Shown here: piece after piece, positions 1 to 9,246 of the stretch
Numbering within the stretch: position 1 is the first letter of the stretch
Layout of the letters: the number at the start of each line of letters is the position of its first letter
NCBI RefSeq assembly: GCF_028745515.1
Contig: NZ_JAQZSG010000004.1
Span: forward strand, 62,001-126,000
Direction: 5' to 3'
From: Paenibacillus thermotolerans
Lineage (GTDB): Bacteria; Bacillota; Bacilli; Paenibacillales; YIM-B00363
DNA: 64,000 nt
Made by a program: the position numbers and the translations under genes
The notes under the pieces: model-generated
Database searches by the model: none
What the model saw: the letters and a program-made list of their open reading frames with translations, nothing else
Told to the model about the DNA's origin: nothing

Positions 1-1
1 C

Positions 2-229
2 TGGCACATGACGACAAGACTGATCGAGCTTGCCAAGGAGCACGGTTTGTCTTACGCGGTCGACATATATCCGAGCTACGGCTCCGACGCGTCGGCGGCG
101 CTGCGCGGCGGACACAATATCCGTGCGGCGCTGGTCGGCCCGGGCGTACACGCCTCGCACGGCATGGAGCGGACGCACGTCGACGCGCTGCATCATACGT
201 TTACGCTGCTTCTCGCTTACTTATCGTAG
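2..229 (+). CDS. M42 family metallopeptidase (C-terminal fragment)
   Basis: The gene enters from the left edge, so only about 75 C-terminal residues are visible. The tail (GSDASAAL, then LVGPGVHASHGMERTH, then a final LLLAYLS helix) matches the end of M42 aminopeptidases of the YsdC/FrvX type, which are cytosolic, cobalt- or zinc-dependent and trim peptides in large oligomeric shells. The HGMERTH stretch supplies a conserved active-site histidine region in the family. A thioredoxin-like gene follows after 11 bases, suggesting co-transcription. A second, complete M42 gene lies at 6712-7791. The family call is fairly secure; the substrate is unknown. Confidence 0.8.
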   Translation, partial: WHMTTRLIELAKEHGLSYAVDIYPSYGSDASAALRGGHNIRAALVGPGVHASHGMERTHVDALHHTFTLLLAYLS

Positions 230-240
230 AGGCTTCCGCA

Positions 241-570
241 ATGCCGATCCCGTCCATACAGGAGCGAACCGAGCGGGAGCTGCTCGAGATGCTTTGGAGA
301 GACGCCGCGCCGTTTGCCGTATACATTTATACCCCTTGGTGCGGTACGTGCAAGGTGGGAGAGAAGATGCTGTCGGTCGCATTAGCGATCGAACCCGGCG
401 CAGCCGTCTATAAAAGCGATATTAATTATTTGCCCGCCCTCACGAAGGAGTGGAGGATCGAGAGCGTCCCTTGCCTTGCTTTCGCGGAAGGAAAAAGAGT
501 GAAGGAAAAGCTGTACCGCATGACTTCTGCCGATTTTTTGCTGGCTAAAATACGCGAACGATTGCTATAA
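241..570 (+). CDS. Thioredoxin-like protein (WCGTC active site)
   Basis: A 109-residue single-domain protein with a thioredoxin fold. The redox motif Trp-Cys-Gly-Thr-Cys lies at residues 33-37, after a hydrophobic beta strand (AVYIYTP), and the cis-proline loop is in SVPCLAF near residue 77. Length and layout fit small YtpP/thioredoxin-like cytosolic proteins rather than canonical TrxA, which has WCGPC. The Thr in place of Pro between the cysteines usually shifts redox potential. No signal peptide is visible. It sits between an M42 peptidase and a DegV gene on the same strand. The partner proteins cannot be read from the sequence. Confidence 0.85.
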   Translation: MPIPSIQERTERELLEMLWRDAAPFAVYIYTPWCGTCKVGEKMLSVALAIEPGAAVYKSDINYLPALTKEWRIESVPCLAFAEGKRVKEKLYRMTSADFLLAKIRERLL

Positions 571-610
571 TTGGCGGCAACCATCATATATCGAAAGTAA
601 GTGAGCTTTT

Positions 611-1453
611 ATGGCCATCCATATCATTTCGGACGGCGGCGCCGACCTTCCGGAGCAGCTGCGCGCCGATTGGAACATCAAGATTGTGCCGTTAGGCGTT
701 CAAATCGGGAACGACACCTTTACATCGGAGATGGAGAAGCGCGATTTTTATAAGAAGATGAAGGAGTCGGCGGAATTGCCGAAAACATCCTCCCCGTCTC
801 CGCACGCTTTTATGGAGGCGTACCGAAGCGTGCCTCCCGGCGAATCGATGATCGTCCTCAGCTTGTCCTCGGGTTTAAGCAGCACGTTCGATCATGCGGT
901 GCTGGCCCGCGAGCTGTTTCTCGCCGAAAATCCGAATGCGGGACCGATTGAAGTGCTGGATTCCAGAACCGCCTCGTCGGGGCTCGGCATGCTTGCATAT
1001 CGGGCCGCCAAGCTGGTGAAGGAAGGACTTCCGCATTCGGATATCGTTCAATTCCTGAAGCACACCATCGAGGAAACAAAGACGTATTTCACGCTCGATA
1101 CGCTGGAGAATGTTATCAAAGGCGGGCGGCTCGACCGGGTTCGCGGCGCCGTTGCTTCGATCCTGAACATCAAGCTCGTGATGAGGGCCAGCCCGGAAGG
1201 GACGATCCAAGTGTTTGAAAAGGTTCGCGGCACCCAAAATGCGGTGAAACGGATCGTCGACATGATCGACGAGGTGAAGGACAGCGTAGAAAAGCGGGTT
1301 TTGGCGATTGCCCACAGCAATTGCGAAGACCGCGCGAAGGAATTGCTGCAAACGATCTTGGGCAAATATGCGTTTCAAGAAGCCGTCATTTCCGAAATGG
1401 GTCCGGTGATCGGAACGTATGCGGGAGAAGGCGGACTTGTCATATCTTATTAG
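611..1453 (+). CDS. DegV family fatty-acid-binding protein
   Basis: A 280-residue protein of normal DegV length. The N-terminal SDGGADLP is the family's usual opening, followed by TSSPSPHAF and LSLSSGLSSTF, which line the fatty-acid head-group pocket in solved DegV proteins. Near the middle are DTLENVIKGGRL and the downstream SILNIKL, both strongly conserved. Relatives (FakB) present bound fatty acids to the kinase FakA for phosphorylation; no fakA is in this window, so a FakB role is inference. The start at 611 is used because the conserved SDGGAD begins only six residues later. The upstream ribosome site is weak. A glutathione peroxidase gene follows 12 bases after the stop. Confidence 0.9.
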   Translation: MAIHIISDGGADLPEQLRADWNIKIVPLGVQIGNDTFTSEMEKRDFYKKMKESAELPKTSSPSPHAFMEAYRSVPPGESMIVLSLSSGLSSTFDHAVLARELFLAENPNAGPIEVLDSRTASSGLGMLAYRAAKLVKEGLPHSDIVQFLKHTIEETKTYFTLDTLENVIKGGRLDRVRGAVASILNIKLVMRASPEGTIQVFEKVRGTQNAVKRIVDMIDEVKDSVEKRVLAIAHSNCEDRAKELLQTILGKYAFQEAVISEMGPVIGTYAGEGGLVISY

Positions 1454-1465
1454 GAGGCGAACCAA

Positions 1466-1951
1466 ATGTCGAACGGTTTTTATGATTTGCAAGCGAAGGA
1501 CGCGAAAGGGAATGAACGGGGCTTAAGCGAGTACAAGGGCAACGTGCTGCTTGTCGTGAACGTGGCTTCTCAGTGCGGGTTTACGCCCCAATATGCGGGA
1601 CTGGAGCAACTGTACCGCGAGTATAAGGATCGCGGGTTTCGGATCGCCGCCTTCCCGTCGAACGATTTCGGCGCGCAGGAGCCGGGAACGATCAAAGAAA
1701 TTGAGCGGTTTTGTTCCGTCAATTACGGCGTGACGTTCGACTTGTTCGACAAGGTGAAGGTGCTCGGCGAAGACAACCACGAGGTATACCGGTTTTTAAC
1801 GGCGAACGCCCCGGAAACCGGCGATGTGAAATGGAACTTCGAGAAGTTTCTCATCGGCAAGGACGGGCAAGTGAAGGGACGTTATTCCAGCCAAATCGCG
1901 CCGGAGGACAGGGTGCTCCGCGAAGCGATCGAGCGGGAGCTTAACGCGTAA
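1466..1951 (+). CDS. Glutathione peroxidase family protein (Cys type)
   Basis: A 161-residue peroxidase of the Gpx/BsaA family. The catalytic cysteine is Cys37 in NVASQCGFTPQY, so this is the cysteine rather than selenocysteine form. The conserved Gln lies in FPSNDFGAQEPG and the conserved Trp in VKWNFEKFLIG, completing the peroxidatic triad. Bacterial Cys-Gpx enzymes usually reduce hydroperoxides with thioredoxin rather than glutathione as donor, which fits a bacillithiol-type firmicute and the thioredoxin-like gene nearby. A clear AGGAGG site lies upstream. It follows degV closely and precedes kapB by 24 bases, so the three are probably one transcript. Confidence 0.93.
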   Translation: MSNGFYDLQAKDAKGNERGLSEYKGNVLLVVNVASQCGFTPQYAGLEQLYREYKDRGFRIAAFPSNDFGAQEPGTIKEIERFCSVNYGVTFDLFDKVKVLGEDNHEVYRFLTANAPETGDVKWNFEKFLIGKDGQVKGRYSSQIAPEDRVLREAIERELNA

Positions 1952-1975
1952 GGCGTAGGGCGTAAGGAGGAAGCC

Positions 1976-2365
1976 ATGGACAACACGTTATGGGAAGCGG
2001 GACAGCTGGTCGTTGCGCCGTATAAAAGCGGAATGTATGTCGGCGAGCTTGTAAGCGTCGACGGCCATCGGGCGAAGGTGCGGACGCTTGCCGTTCTGAA
2101 GCATCCGACGCAGGGCGATCTTCACCATCCGATGCAGGCGGACGTGCCTTTCTTTCATCAGCGAAGGGCGCTCGCTTACCGCGAGGTGGCGAATGTTCCT
2201 GTCGGGCTGCTGAAGCCATGGGACGGGGAAACGGCTCCGGACTATACTTCGTCGCTTCGCGAAGCGCTCGCTAAGGAAACGGAAGCCTGCGAAGCGATGA
2301 ACACGCCGTTCGGGCAGCGGTGCGCGGCCGAGCTGCGCGAGCTTGCGAAAGATTATTTTACATAA
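1976..2365 (+). CDS. kapB: KapB, sporulation phosphorelay-associated protein
   Basis: A 129-residue protein recognisable as KapB. Conserved blocks are AVLKHPTQGDLHHP at residues 40-53, ADVPFFHQRRALAYRE near 59-74, and the C-terminal helical segment with TPFGQRCAAEL. In Bacillus subtilis KapB is linked to kinase KinB and supports Spo0F phosphorylation at the onset of sporulation; it has an SH3-like fold. No lipobox is seen here. An AAGGAGGAAG site lies just upstream of the ATG, and a rho-independent terminator follows at 2398-2432. No kinase gene is adjacent, so its partner must be elsewhere. Confidence 0.88.
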   Translation: MDNTLWEAGQLVVAPYKSGMYVGELVSVDGHRAKVRTLAVLKHPTQGDLHHPMQADVPFFHQRRALAYREVANVPVGLLKPWDGETAPDYTSSLREALAKETEACEAMNTPFGQRCAAELRELAKDYFT

Positions 2366-2397
2366 GCCGGTTTATTTACTTTGCAATGCAACCTTCG

Positions 2398-2432
2398 AAA
2401 GCCTTTTATCGTTATGGATAAAGGGCTTTTTT
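2398..2432 (+). terminator. Rho-independent terminator after kapB
   Basis: A 13-bp stem (AAAGCCTTTTATC with GATAAAGGGCTTT, one G-T wobble) with a 6-base loop, followed by a T run. It overlaps the first in-frame TTG of the next reading frame, which argues that the MFS gene starts further downstream. Confidence 0.88.
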
Positions 2433-2493
2433 GCGGCGCCCGAACCGAGAAATCAAATCAAACAAAGACAAAATGGGGGAACCAAGCCGTTCT

Positions 2494-3834
2494 ATGAAAT
2501 TTCGTGATTTTCACCCGAACATAAGGATCCGGATCGCGCTCAACTTTTTCGGGTCGCTGATATTTAACATGGTCATTCCGTATATGGCCATTTATTTTGC
2601 CAGAGAATTAGGCGCAGGCATCGCGGGGATCGCGTTAACGGGCGGAGTCGTCCTCGGATTTGTTACAAGCTTTCTATCAGGCTACTGGTCCGACAGGATC
2701 GGAAGAAAGAAGCTGATGGTGGCGGGAGAACTGGTATGGTTGTCGTCATACGCCATTATGGCGCTGTCGACATCGCACTGGCTCGATTCTCCTTGGCTGA
2801 CGCTCGCCGCCGCGCTGGGCGTCAATATCGGATGGGGGCTGTTCGGCCCGTCCTCCGACGGCATGATGCTGGATATTACAAAGCCGGACGAAAGAAAGTT
2901 CATGTACTCTTATTTTTATTGGTCGAACAATTTGGCGATCGCGCTGGGCGGCATGCTTGGGGCGTACTGGTTCGATTCCCATTTAACCGGTTTGCTGATC
3001 GTGCTTGCGGTCATGTCTGTCGTATCGGCTGCCGTGACCGTATGGAAAATCGGAGAAACGTATTTCCCGAATCGAGAGGGCGGGGCGGAAGGCGCTGCGG
3101 CTCCGGCCTCCGGGTTCGGGGCGGTGCTGCAAAGCTATGGGCGCGTGCTGCGAGACCGGGTATTCATGCTGTTCATGCTCTCCAACCTGCTCATCCTCTC
3201 ATCCGAATTTCATCTATCCAACTACGTCGGCGTACGATTGGCGGATGAGATGGGTGTTCGTTCTTTGTTTTCTTGGGGAGAGCTGTCAATCTCGATTGAC
3301 GGCGTACGGATGCTCGGAGTGCTTCGTACGGAAAATACGCTGTTCGTCGTTCTGTTTTCGATGTTCGCCGTGGCGGCGATGCGCCGCTTCAAGGAAAAGC
3401 AAACGCTGTTCGCCGGAATGGCGCTCTACGTCGTCGGTTACGCATACCAGATGTACAGCAACGAGCCGTGGCTGCTCATTCTCGCAATGGCGCTGGCTAC
3501 ATGGGGCGAGATCGTCAATGTGCCGATCCGGATGGCTTACCAAGGGTCGATCGCGCCGGACGATGCGCGCGGCGCTTATATGGCAATTGGCAGTCTTTCC
3601 GGTACCGGCTCGATGATGATCGGCACGCTCGCCGTCTCGCTCGGCGCGATCGCTCCTTCCTGGTCGATGGGAATTGTCGTATTAGCGGTCGGAGGAGCGG
3701 GCATCGGCATATTCGCGGGAATTATACGGCAGCTCGATGCCCGGACCAAAGAAGAAGCCCCGGATTCCGCCGCCGGTTTCGCAGGCAGCATATCGTCATC
3801 TGCGAGTGAAACGGTTTCGTCTGCCGGAGCTTAA
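2494..3834 (+). CDS. MFS transporter (drug efflux-like)
   Basis: A 446-residue major facilitator with about twelve hydrophobic segments. The loop between helices 2 and 3 carries SGYWSDRIGRKKLM, the hallmark Gly-x-x-x-Asp-Arg-x-Gly-Arg-Arg/Lys motif. It resembles YttB-like proton-driven exporters; substrate unknown. A longer frame begins at TTG 2431, but that codon lies inside the kapB terminator, and ATG 2494 has a GGGGGA element 13 bases upstream, so 2494 is preferred. The central loop after helix 7 is long and polar. The C-terminus ends in a Ser/Ala-rich tail. It converges on the M20 gene with only 12 bases between stops. Confidence 0.85.
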   Translation: MKFRDFHPNIRIRIALNFFGSLIFNMVIPYMAIYFARELGAGIAGIALTGGVVLGFVTSFLSGYWSDRIGRKKLMVAGELVWLSSYAIMALSTSHWLDSPWLTLAAALGVNIGWGLFGPSSDGMMLDITKPDERKFMYSYFYWSNNLAIALGGMLGAYWFDSHLTGLLIVLAVMSVVSAAVTVWKIGETYFPNREGGAEGAAAPASGFGAVLQSYGRVLRDRVFMLFMLSNLLILSSEFHLSNYVGVRLADEMGVRSLFSWGELSISIDGVRMLGVLRTENTLFVVLFSMFAVAAMRRFKEKQTLFAGMALYVVGYAYQMYSNEPWLLILAMALATWGEIVNVPIRMAYQGSIAPDDARGAYMAIGSLSGTGSMMIGTLAVSLGAIAPSWSMGIVVLAVGGAGIGIFAGIIRQLDARTKEEAPDSAAGFAGSISSSASETVSSAGA

Positions 3835-3846
3835 GTTTTCGCTTTT

Positions 3847-5019
3847 TTATTTGCCAAGGACATTGCGCTCGAATTCTTCGCGCACGGCCCGCAGCAGCGC
3901 CTTGTCGCTGAGGACGTCGTACGCGGTTCCGGCCAGCGCCTTTGCGCCGAACACCATGCCTTCGAACGCTCGATCCTTCATTGCAAGGTCGCGGAATTCC
4001 CGGGTATGCAAGGAATGCTTCTCATCGACCACCTTCACATACGGATGAATAGCCGGACACTGCAGCGAAACGTTGCCTAAGTCGACGGAGCCGAGATCTT
4101 GGCAATCTTGAATTTCGGATTCGTCTACGCCCATTTCGACCAAATTTTTTGTGAATATGCCGGATAGCGTCTCGTTCGTGCGCAGCTCGTCATACGAAAA
4201 TTCGTAGTTCGAGATCGTGAGCTCGCAGCCCGTTTGCAGCGCGGCGCCTTCGGCGCATTTTTTCACGCGCTCGGTAAGCACGTTCGTATATGCGCGTCTC
4301 GCGGACCGTACATAGAAGTCGGCGCGGGCGTAATCCGGAATAATGTTTGCCGCTTTGCCGCCTTCGGTAATGACCCCGTGAATTCGCGTGTGGCTCTCGC
4401 ATTGCTGGCGCATGGCGTTAATGCTGTTAAACAGCATCAGCACCGCATCCAGCGCGTTGATGCCTTCGTGCGGATTCGCGGCGGCGTGCGCTGGCTTGCC
4501 CTTGAACTCGAAGCGCAGCGCGTCCATCGCCAGCGATGTGCCGGACCGTTCGAACGCATATAACGGGTGCGCCATCATGGCGAATTCGACGTCGCGGAAC
4601 ATGCCCGCCTCGGCCATCGGCACTTTGGCGCCGGCCGTTTCTTCCGCCGGCGTGCCGTACACCCGGACGGAGCCGCCGAATTCGCCGATGACGGAAGCGA
4701 GGCCGGTTGCCGCCGCAACGCTCATCGTGCAAATGAGATGGTGCCCGCATGCATGTCCGAGCTCCGGCAGCGCGTCATATTCGGCTAATAAAGCGACGAC
4801 GGGACCGGGCTTGCCGGAGTCGTACGTCGCGACGAAGGCGGTTGGAATGTCGAGTACCCGCTCTTGCACTTGGAAGCCGAATTCCTTCAGCACGGCGGTT
4901 AACGTTTCATAAGCGTAAAATTCCTCGTAACCGAGCTCCGGCTTGTTGCCGATCGCCGCTGCGATTTGTTTTACACGAGGGGCGATTTCGTCGATCCGGC
5001 GCATCACGGTGTCTTTCAT
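3847..5019 (-). CDS. M20 family amidohydrolase/metallopeptidase
   Basis: A 390-residue enzyme of the M20D amidohydrolase group (AbgB/HipO-like). The metal site is visible: LLAEYDALPELGHACGHH at residues 77-94, with Glu80, Asp82, His89, Cys91, His93 and His94, then PAEETAGAKVPMAEAG with the catalytic Glu pair, and MMAHP. The family hydrolyses N-acyl or aminobenzoyl-glutamyl amide bonds in the cytosol; the exact substrate is unknown. The frame extends upstream, but AAAGGATGG placed before the ATG at 5019 and the lack of conservation further out favour this start. It is divergent from the PrsA-like gene, with a possible shared promoter region at 5020-5219. Confidence 0.88.
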   Translation of the reverse strand: MKDTVMRRIDEIAPRVKQIAAAIGNKPELGYEEFYAYETLTAVLKEFGFQVQERVLDIPTAFVATYDSGKPGPVVALLAEYDALPELGHACGHHLICTMSVAAATGLASVIGEFGGSVRVYGTPAEETAGAKVPMAEAGMFRDVEFAMMAHPLYAFERSGTSLAMDALRFEFKGKPAHAAANPHEGINALDAVLMLFNSINAMRQQCESHTRIHGVITEGGKAANIIPDYARADFYVRSARRAYTNVLTERVKKCAEGAALQTGCELTISNYEFSYDELRTNETLSGIFTKNLVEMGVDESEIQDCQDLGSVDLGNVSLQCPAIHPYVKVVDEKHSLHTREFRDLAMKDRAFEGMVFGAKALAGTAYDVLSDKALLRAVREEFERNVLGK

Positions 5020-5219
5020 ACGATAAATCCATCCTTTCGGTTGCTGCAGTTCATGCTCTATAAGTTGTAATTCCGATGCTCGGATTATATCATAGTTGCT
5101 TTCGCTTTTCTTGCGGGCGATGAATACGAACTGCAAAAAAGTGGACAAACTGGTTCTAATATGCGACCATTAGGCTTGCGGTAAAAAAAGACGATCAACG
5201 AACAACGGGGGAAATAAAG

Positions 5220-6125
5220 ATGAACAAGGTTGTACCATGGGTTCTTTTTGGCGTAACGGCCGTTGGATTTGCGGTTTATGCCTTCGTACAAAACAATAAC
5301 GGCACCGGAGCCGGCGGCGCGGCGGTCGGCAATGAAGCGGTCGCGAAGGTCGGCAACGAGACGATTACGGCGCAGGAGCTTTACGATCAGATGGTGAAGC
5401 AAGGCGGCGCGCAGGTCGTCGATTCGATGATCGAGCAGCGGCTTATCAAGAACGAGGCGAAGAAAGAAAACATTACAGTCACGGACGAAGACTTGAACGA
5501 TGCACTGGGCAAAATTAAAAAGAATTTTCCATCGGACGAAATTTTCAATCAGCAGCTTGCGGCCGCCGGTTTAACGGAGGAACAGCTGAAGCAGGAGCTT
5601 GTTACGGAAGTGGAGCTCACCAAGCTGCTCGAGCCGCAAATTAAAATTACGGACGAAGATATCAAAAAGTATTACGAGGATAATAAAGAATCGTTCTCGA
5701 CGCCGGAGCAAGTTCGCGCTTCGCACATTCTCGTCGATACGAAGGAAGAAGCCGAGGAGATCTTGAAGCAGCTGAAGGAAGGCGCGGACTTCGCGAAGCT
5801 GGCTAAAGAGAAGTCGAAGGATACGGTCAGCGCGGCAAATGGCGGCGATCTCGATTATTTCGGCAAGGGCCAAATGATGCCGGAGTTTGAGAAAGCGGCG
5901 TTCGACACCCCTTTAGGCCAGCTCAGCGATATCGTGAAAACGACGTACGGCTACCACATTATTAAAGTGACGGACAAAAAGCCCGCGCACACCGCCACGC
6001 TTGAAGAGAAAAAAGAAGAAATTCGCGAAACGCTGTTCGAACAGCAAAAAAGCCAAAAGGCTCAGCCTTATATCGAAGAGCTGAAAGGAAAGACGAAAAC
6101 CGAAAACTACTTGGAAAAAGCATGA
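5220..6125 (+). CDS. Membrane-anchored PrsA-like parvulin peptidyl-prolyl isomerase
   Basis: A 301-residue protein with an N-terminal membrane segment (residues about 5-22) and no lipobox cysteine, unlike classical PrsA lipoproteins. A helical SurA/trigger-factor-like region spans about 45-150, and the parvulin domain about 155-255 begins RASHILVDT and ends YGYHIIKVTD, the two His-containing signatures. It should act outside the membrane to help fold secreted proteins. A GGGGGAAA site precedes the ATG. The stop codon lies inside a strong terminator hairpin. The anchor by transmembrane helix rather than lipid is the notable difference from the family type. Confidence 0.9.
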   Translation: MNKVVPWVLFGVTAVGFAVYAFVQNNNGTGAGGAAVGNEAVAKVGNETITAQELYDQMVKQGGAQVVDSMIEQRLIKNEAKKENITVTDEDLNDALGKIKKNFPSDEIFNQQLAAAGLTEEQLKQELVTEVELTKLLEPQIKITDEDIKKYYEDNKESFSTPEQVRASHILVDTKEEAEEILKQLKEGADFAKLAKEKSKDTVSAANGGDLDYFGKGQMMPEFEKAAFDTPLGQLSDIVKTTYGYHIIKVTDKKPAHTATLEEKKEEIRETLFEQQKSQKAQPYIEELKGKTKTENYLEKA

Positions 6126-6147
6126 CCTCGCGGTCTTGCTTTTTTTT
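6118..6147 (+). terminator. Terminator overlapping the end of the PrsA-like gene
   Basis: AAGCATGACC pairs with GGTCTTGCTT (one mismatch) around a TCGC loop, then eight T residues. The stop codon of the isomerase is in the left arm. Confidence 0.85.
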
Positions 6148-6218
6148 CTTAAAATCGGAGGATTATGGTATAATGGTTGCGGTTTTAAGGTGGAACTATT
6201 ATAAAGTCAGGTGAACCT

Positions 6219-6683
6219 ATGACGTCATTGCGGAATCAGACCCTGGTTTCAGGCGAGCTGCTCGAACAGCGGCTTTCGGAGGTTCGTATATTGGAACAGT
6301 CCGAAACGGAGCGCTATGCCATTGTCAAAGACAATCCGACGGGCGAGCATTTTCTTCAGTACAGCTACATCCACCGAAATATTGCGGCGGGCGGAGCGGA
6401 GGAGCTTTTTCACTATTTGCTGCCGCTGGAATCGGACGATGTGCTGGGCATCTTATTTAACGAGCAGCCGTTTCGCTACCCGGACGTGTGGACCGTGCCT
6501 TATCTTCGCAACGGGCCGGACGGCGGGTACGTATGGTTCGATCCGGCGCCTGTGCTTGAAGGGGATGAGGATGAAGCTTACGCCAATCGATTGAAGGAAA
6601 AGCTGCTGGAGTTCAAGCGGAAAGGCGAGTTTGACCGAAAATCCGTCGAGAAGCTGTTTGAAGATGTCGACCCGTCAAAATAA
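6219..6683 (+). CDS. Conserved hypothetical protein, 154 aa
   Basis: I do not recognise a named family. The product is a soluble, acidic, mixed alpha/beta protein with an aromatic-rich middle (HFLQYSYIHRN, and later GGYVWFDPAPVLEG) and a charged helical C-terminus (LKEKLLEFKRKGEF). No signal peptide, membrane helix or catalytic motif is obvious. AGGTGA precedes the ATG with normal spacing, and TATAAT occurs near 6169, so it may have its own promoter after the terminator at 6118-6147. The next gene, an M42 peptidase, starts 28 bases later on the same strand. Confidence 0.75.
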   Translation: MTSLRNQTLVSGELLEQRLSEVRILEQSETERYAIVKDNPTGEHFLQYSYIHRNIAAGGAEELFHYLLPLESDDVLGILFNEQPFRYPDVWTVPYLRNGPDGGYVWFDPAPVLEGDEDEAYANRLKEKLLEFKRKGEFDRKSVEKLFEDVDPSK

Positions 6684-6711
6684 CGGCGACGTACCTTAGG
6701 GGGAAGCGCAA

Positions 6712-7791
6712 ATGGTAAACGAAGATACGCTGTCATTATTCCGAACATTAACCGAACTGCAAGGAGCCCCAGGCTTCGAGCACCTTGTGCGCAAATTCGT
6801 GCGCTCCCAGCTTGAGCCGGTGTCCGAAGAGATCATTCAAGACCGAATCGGCAGTATATTCGGTGTCAAGCGCGGCGATCCGGCCGGTCCGGTCGTTATG
6901 GTGGCCGGGCATATGGACGAAGTGGGCTTTATGGTCACAAGCATTACCGACAAGGGAATGATTAAGTTCGCACCGCTGGGCGGATGGCATAACCAAGTGC
7001 TGCTGGCGCAGCGCATGCAGATTATGACGAAGAACGGACCCGTCTTCGGTGTGATCGGCTCGACGCCGCCGCACTTGCTGGATGAAGCTGCGAAGAGCAA
7101 GCCTACGGAAATCGGCCATATGTTTATCGACATCGGAGCCGATGACCGCGAGGATGCGGAAGCAATCGGCATCGTGCCCGGTCAGCCGATCGTTCCTGTA
7201 TGCCCGTTCACGCCGCTGGCAAATCCGAAAAAAATTATGGCGAAGGCATGGGATAACCGGTACGGTGTAGGTCTTGCGATCGAGCTGCTTCGCGAGCTGC
7301 AAGGGCAAGCGCATCCGAACGTCGTGTATTCGGGAGCGACCGTACAGGAGGAGATGGGGCTGCGCGGCGCCGAAACCGCATCCCAGCTCATCAATCCCGA
7401 TATTGCTTTCGTACTTGACGCATCTCCCGCTAACGACGCCACCGGCGATAAATCGGCGTTCGGACAGCTCGGCAAAGGCGCGCTGCTTCGCTTGTTCGAC
7501 CGGTCGATGATTACGCACCGCCTGATGGTCGAGTTCGTCCGCGATACGGCGGAAACTCATAAGATTCCGTATCAATACTTCGTCTCGCCGGGCGGCGGAA
7601 CGGACGCCGGCCGCGTGCATCTGCACGGCAAAGGCGTTCCGACAGCCGTTGTCGGCATTCCGGCACGATACATTCATACGGCGGCCGCCATCATCCATAC
7701 GGACGATTATGAGGCGGCCAGGGAGCTTCTCGTCAAGCTCGTTACGAGCTGCGACCGCACGACCGTCGATACGATCGTCCGCAACGAATAG
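6712..7791 (+). CDS. M42 family metallopeptidase (YsdC/FrvX-like)
   Basis: A complete 359-residue aminopeptidase. The metal ligands are visible: His67 and Asp69 in [10 protein letters not shown], Asp in KAWDNRYG near 183, the catalytic Glu-Glu in VQEEMGLRG near 217, Asp in FVLDASPA, and the C-terminal His in [11 protein letters not shown]. The family forms dodecameric cytosolic shells that remove N-terminal residues from peptides; related members cleave glutamyl, lysyl or leucyl substrates and specificity cannot be read here. AGGGGAAG precedes the ATG. Together with the partial M42 gene at the left edge this makes two paralogues within 7 kb. Confidence 0.93.
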   Translation: MVNEDTLSLFRTLTELQGAPGFEHLVRKFVRSQLEPVSEEIIQDRIGSIFGVKRGDPAGPVVMVAGHMDEVGFMVTSITDKGMIKFAPLGGWHNQVLLAQRMQIMTKNGPVFGVIGSTPPHLLDEAAKSKPTEIGHMFIDIGADDREDAEAIGIVPGQPIVPVCPFTPLANPKKIMAKAWDNRYGVGLAIELLRELQGQAHPNVVYSGATVQEEMGLRGAETASQLINPDIAFVLDASPANDATGDKSAFGQLGKGALLRLFDRSMITHRLMVEFVRDTAETHKIPYQYFVSPGGGTDAGRVHLHGKGVPTAVVGIPARYIHTAAAIIHTDDYEAARELLVKLVTSCDRTTVDTIVRNE

Positions 7792-7814
7792 AACATCGTC
7801 TTACCCGATTCGGA

Positions 7815-7908
7815 AACGATATCGTTACCCGCCCGCTAGCTTATGCGTCATGTGAACCTATTGCTTGCGGGCGGGACTATAATACATAATAAGACGAAAG
7901 CGCTTTCG
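7815..7908 (+). promoter_or_regulatory. rocD operon promoter region with cre-like palindrome
   Basis: A TATAAT lies at 7878-7883 with only a poor -35. The perfect palindrome CGAAAGCGCTTTCG at 7895-7908 matches the CcpA cre consensus core and sits where transcription would start, a typical position for repression by good carbon sources. Upstream are a perfect dyad AACGATATCGTT at 7815-7826 and a 9-bp inverted repeat (CCCGCCCGC 7828-7836 with GCGGGCGGG 7867-7875) ending just before the -10. No sigma-54 promoter of the Bacillus rocD type was recognised. Confidence 0.6.
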
Positions 7909-8026
7909 CGGCATTTCCCCGTCTATAGGCTTACTTTTTTTTAGCGTCTAATTTTCGATGTGGTTCAACTTCTAGGTATTGGCGTAACATATGGTAAAAG
8001 AATGCTTGCGAAAGAGGAGAGTTCCC

Positions 8027-9223
8027 TTGAACATTTCAAAGCAAATTATCGATGTTACCGAGCGGCTCGGCGCTCACAACTACCATCCGATCCCGGTCGT
8101 GATCGATCGGGCCGAAGGAGTCTGGGTGTACGACCCGGAAGGCAATAAGTATATGGACATGCTTAGCGGTTATTCGGCACTGAATCAGGGGCACCGCCAC
8201 CCGAAAATCATTGCGGCGCTCAAGGAGCAAGCCGACAAGGTTACGCTTACTTCCCGAGCGTTCTATAATGCGCCGATGGCCCGGTTTTACGAGAAACTGG
8301 CGTCTGTTACCGGCAAGTCGATGGCGCTGCCGATGAACACCGGTGCGGAAGCGGTCGAAACCGCCGTCAAGACGGCTCGCCGCTGGGCTTACGATGTGAA
8401 GAAGGTGCCGCAGGATCAAGCGGAAATCATCGTATGCTCCGGCAATTTTCACGGCCGGACGGTAACGATTACCTCGTTCTCTTCCGACGAGGAGTACCGG
8501 CGAGGATTCGGCCCGTTTACGCCAGGCTTTCGCATCGTGCCTTACGGGGATATCGATGCGATGCGCGAGGCGGTGACGCCGAATACGGCGGCGATCCTGC
8601 TCGAGCCGATTCAAGGAGAAGCGGGCATCGTCATTCCGCCCGAAGGATATTTGAAAGCCGTCTCCGAGCTTTGCCGGGAAAAGAACGTCTTGCTGATGGC
8701 GGACGAAATTCAAACCGGCTTCGGGCGTACGGGGAAACGGTTTGCCTGCGACTGGGAGGACGTCGTGCCGGATGTGTACATTATGGGCAAGGCGCTCGGC
8801 GGCGGCGTGCTTCCGGTTTCGGCGATCGCCGCGGATGAAAGCATTCTCGGCGTGTTCGAGCCCGGCTCCCACGGCTCCACCTTCGGCGGGAATCCGCTCG
8901 CGTGCGCGGTTGCGGTCGCTTCGCTCGAGGTTATGGAGGAAGAAGGGCTCGTTGCGCGGTCGCTGGAGCTTGGGGATTATTTTTTACAGCGTCTTCAAGC
9001 GATATCGCATCCGGACATTGTCGAAGCGAGGGGCAGGGGCTTGCTGATCGCTTTGGAGATGAAAGGCTCGGCCCGTCCTTATTGCGAGGCGCTGATGAAG
9101 CTCGGTCTGCTGTGCAAAGAAACGCACGACCATGTGATTCGCTTTGCCCCTCCGTTAATCGTGACGAGAGATGAGCTCGATTGGGCGCTGGAGCAAGTTC
9201 GGCGCGTACTCGAGAGTCAATAA
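8027..9223 (+). CDS. rocD: Ornithine aminotransferase
   Basis: A 398-residue PLP enzyme that converts ornithine and 2-oxoglutarate to glutamate semialdehyde and glutamate. It tracks Bacillus RocD closely: [17 protein letters not shown] near the start, [20 protein letters not shown], the PLP-lysine motif [23 protein letters not shown], and the terminal [17 protein letters not shown] longer frame starts at ATG 7991, but AGAGGAGAG is ideally placed before TTG 8027 and that start fits the family's N-terminus. It heads an operon with rocA, proline dehydrogenase and arginase, so arginine and proline both feed into glutamate here. Confidence 0.95.
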   Translation: MNISKQIIDVTERLGAHNYHPIPVVIDRAEGVWVYDPEGNKYMDMLSGYSALNQGHRHPKIIAALKEQADKVTLTSRAFYNAPMARFYEKLASVTGKSMALPMNTGAEAVETAVKTARRWAYDVKKVPQDQAEIIVCSGNFHGRTVTITSFSSDEEYRRGFGPFTPGFRIVPYGDIDAMREAVTPNTAAILLEPIQGEAGIVIPPEGYLKAVSELCREKNVLLMADEIQTGFGRTGKRFACDWEDVVPDVYIMGKALGGGVLPVSAIAADESILGVFEPGSHGSTFGGNPLACAVAVASLEVMEEEGLVARSLELGDYFLQRLQAISHPDIVEARGRGLLIALEMKGSARPYCEALMKLGLLCKETHDHVIRFAPPLIVTRDELDWALEQVRRVLESQ

Positions 9224-9246
9224 ATTTTAAGGGAGTTGACTTGATT

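Noticed and set aside
2431-2493. Upstream TTG start for the MFS gene
   Set aside because: The codon lies in the T run of the kapB terminator and has no ribosome site; ATG 2494 is better placed.
6748-7698. Long minus-strand frame opposite the M42 gene
   Set aside because: It mirrors codon bias of the conserved plus-strand peptidase and encodes no recognisable domain.
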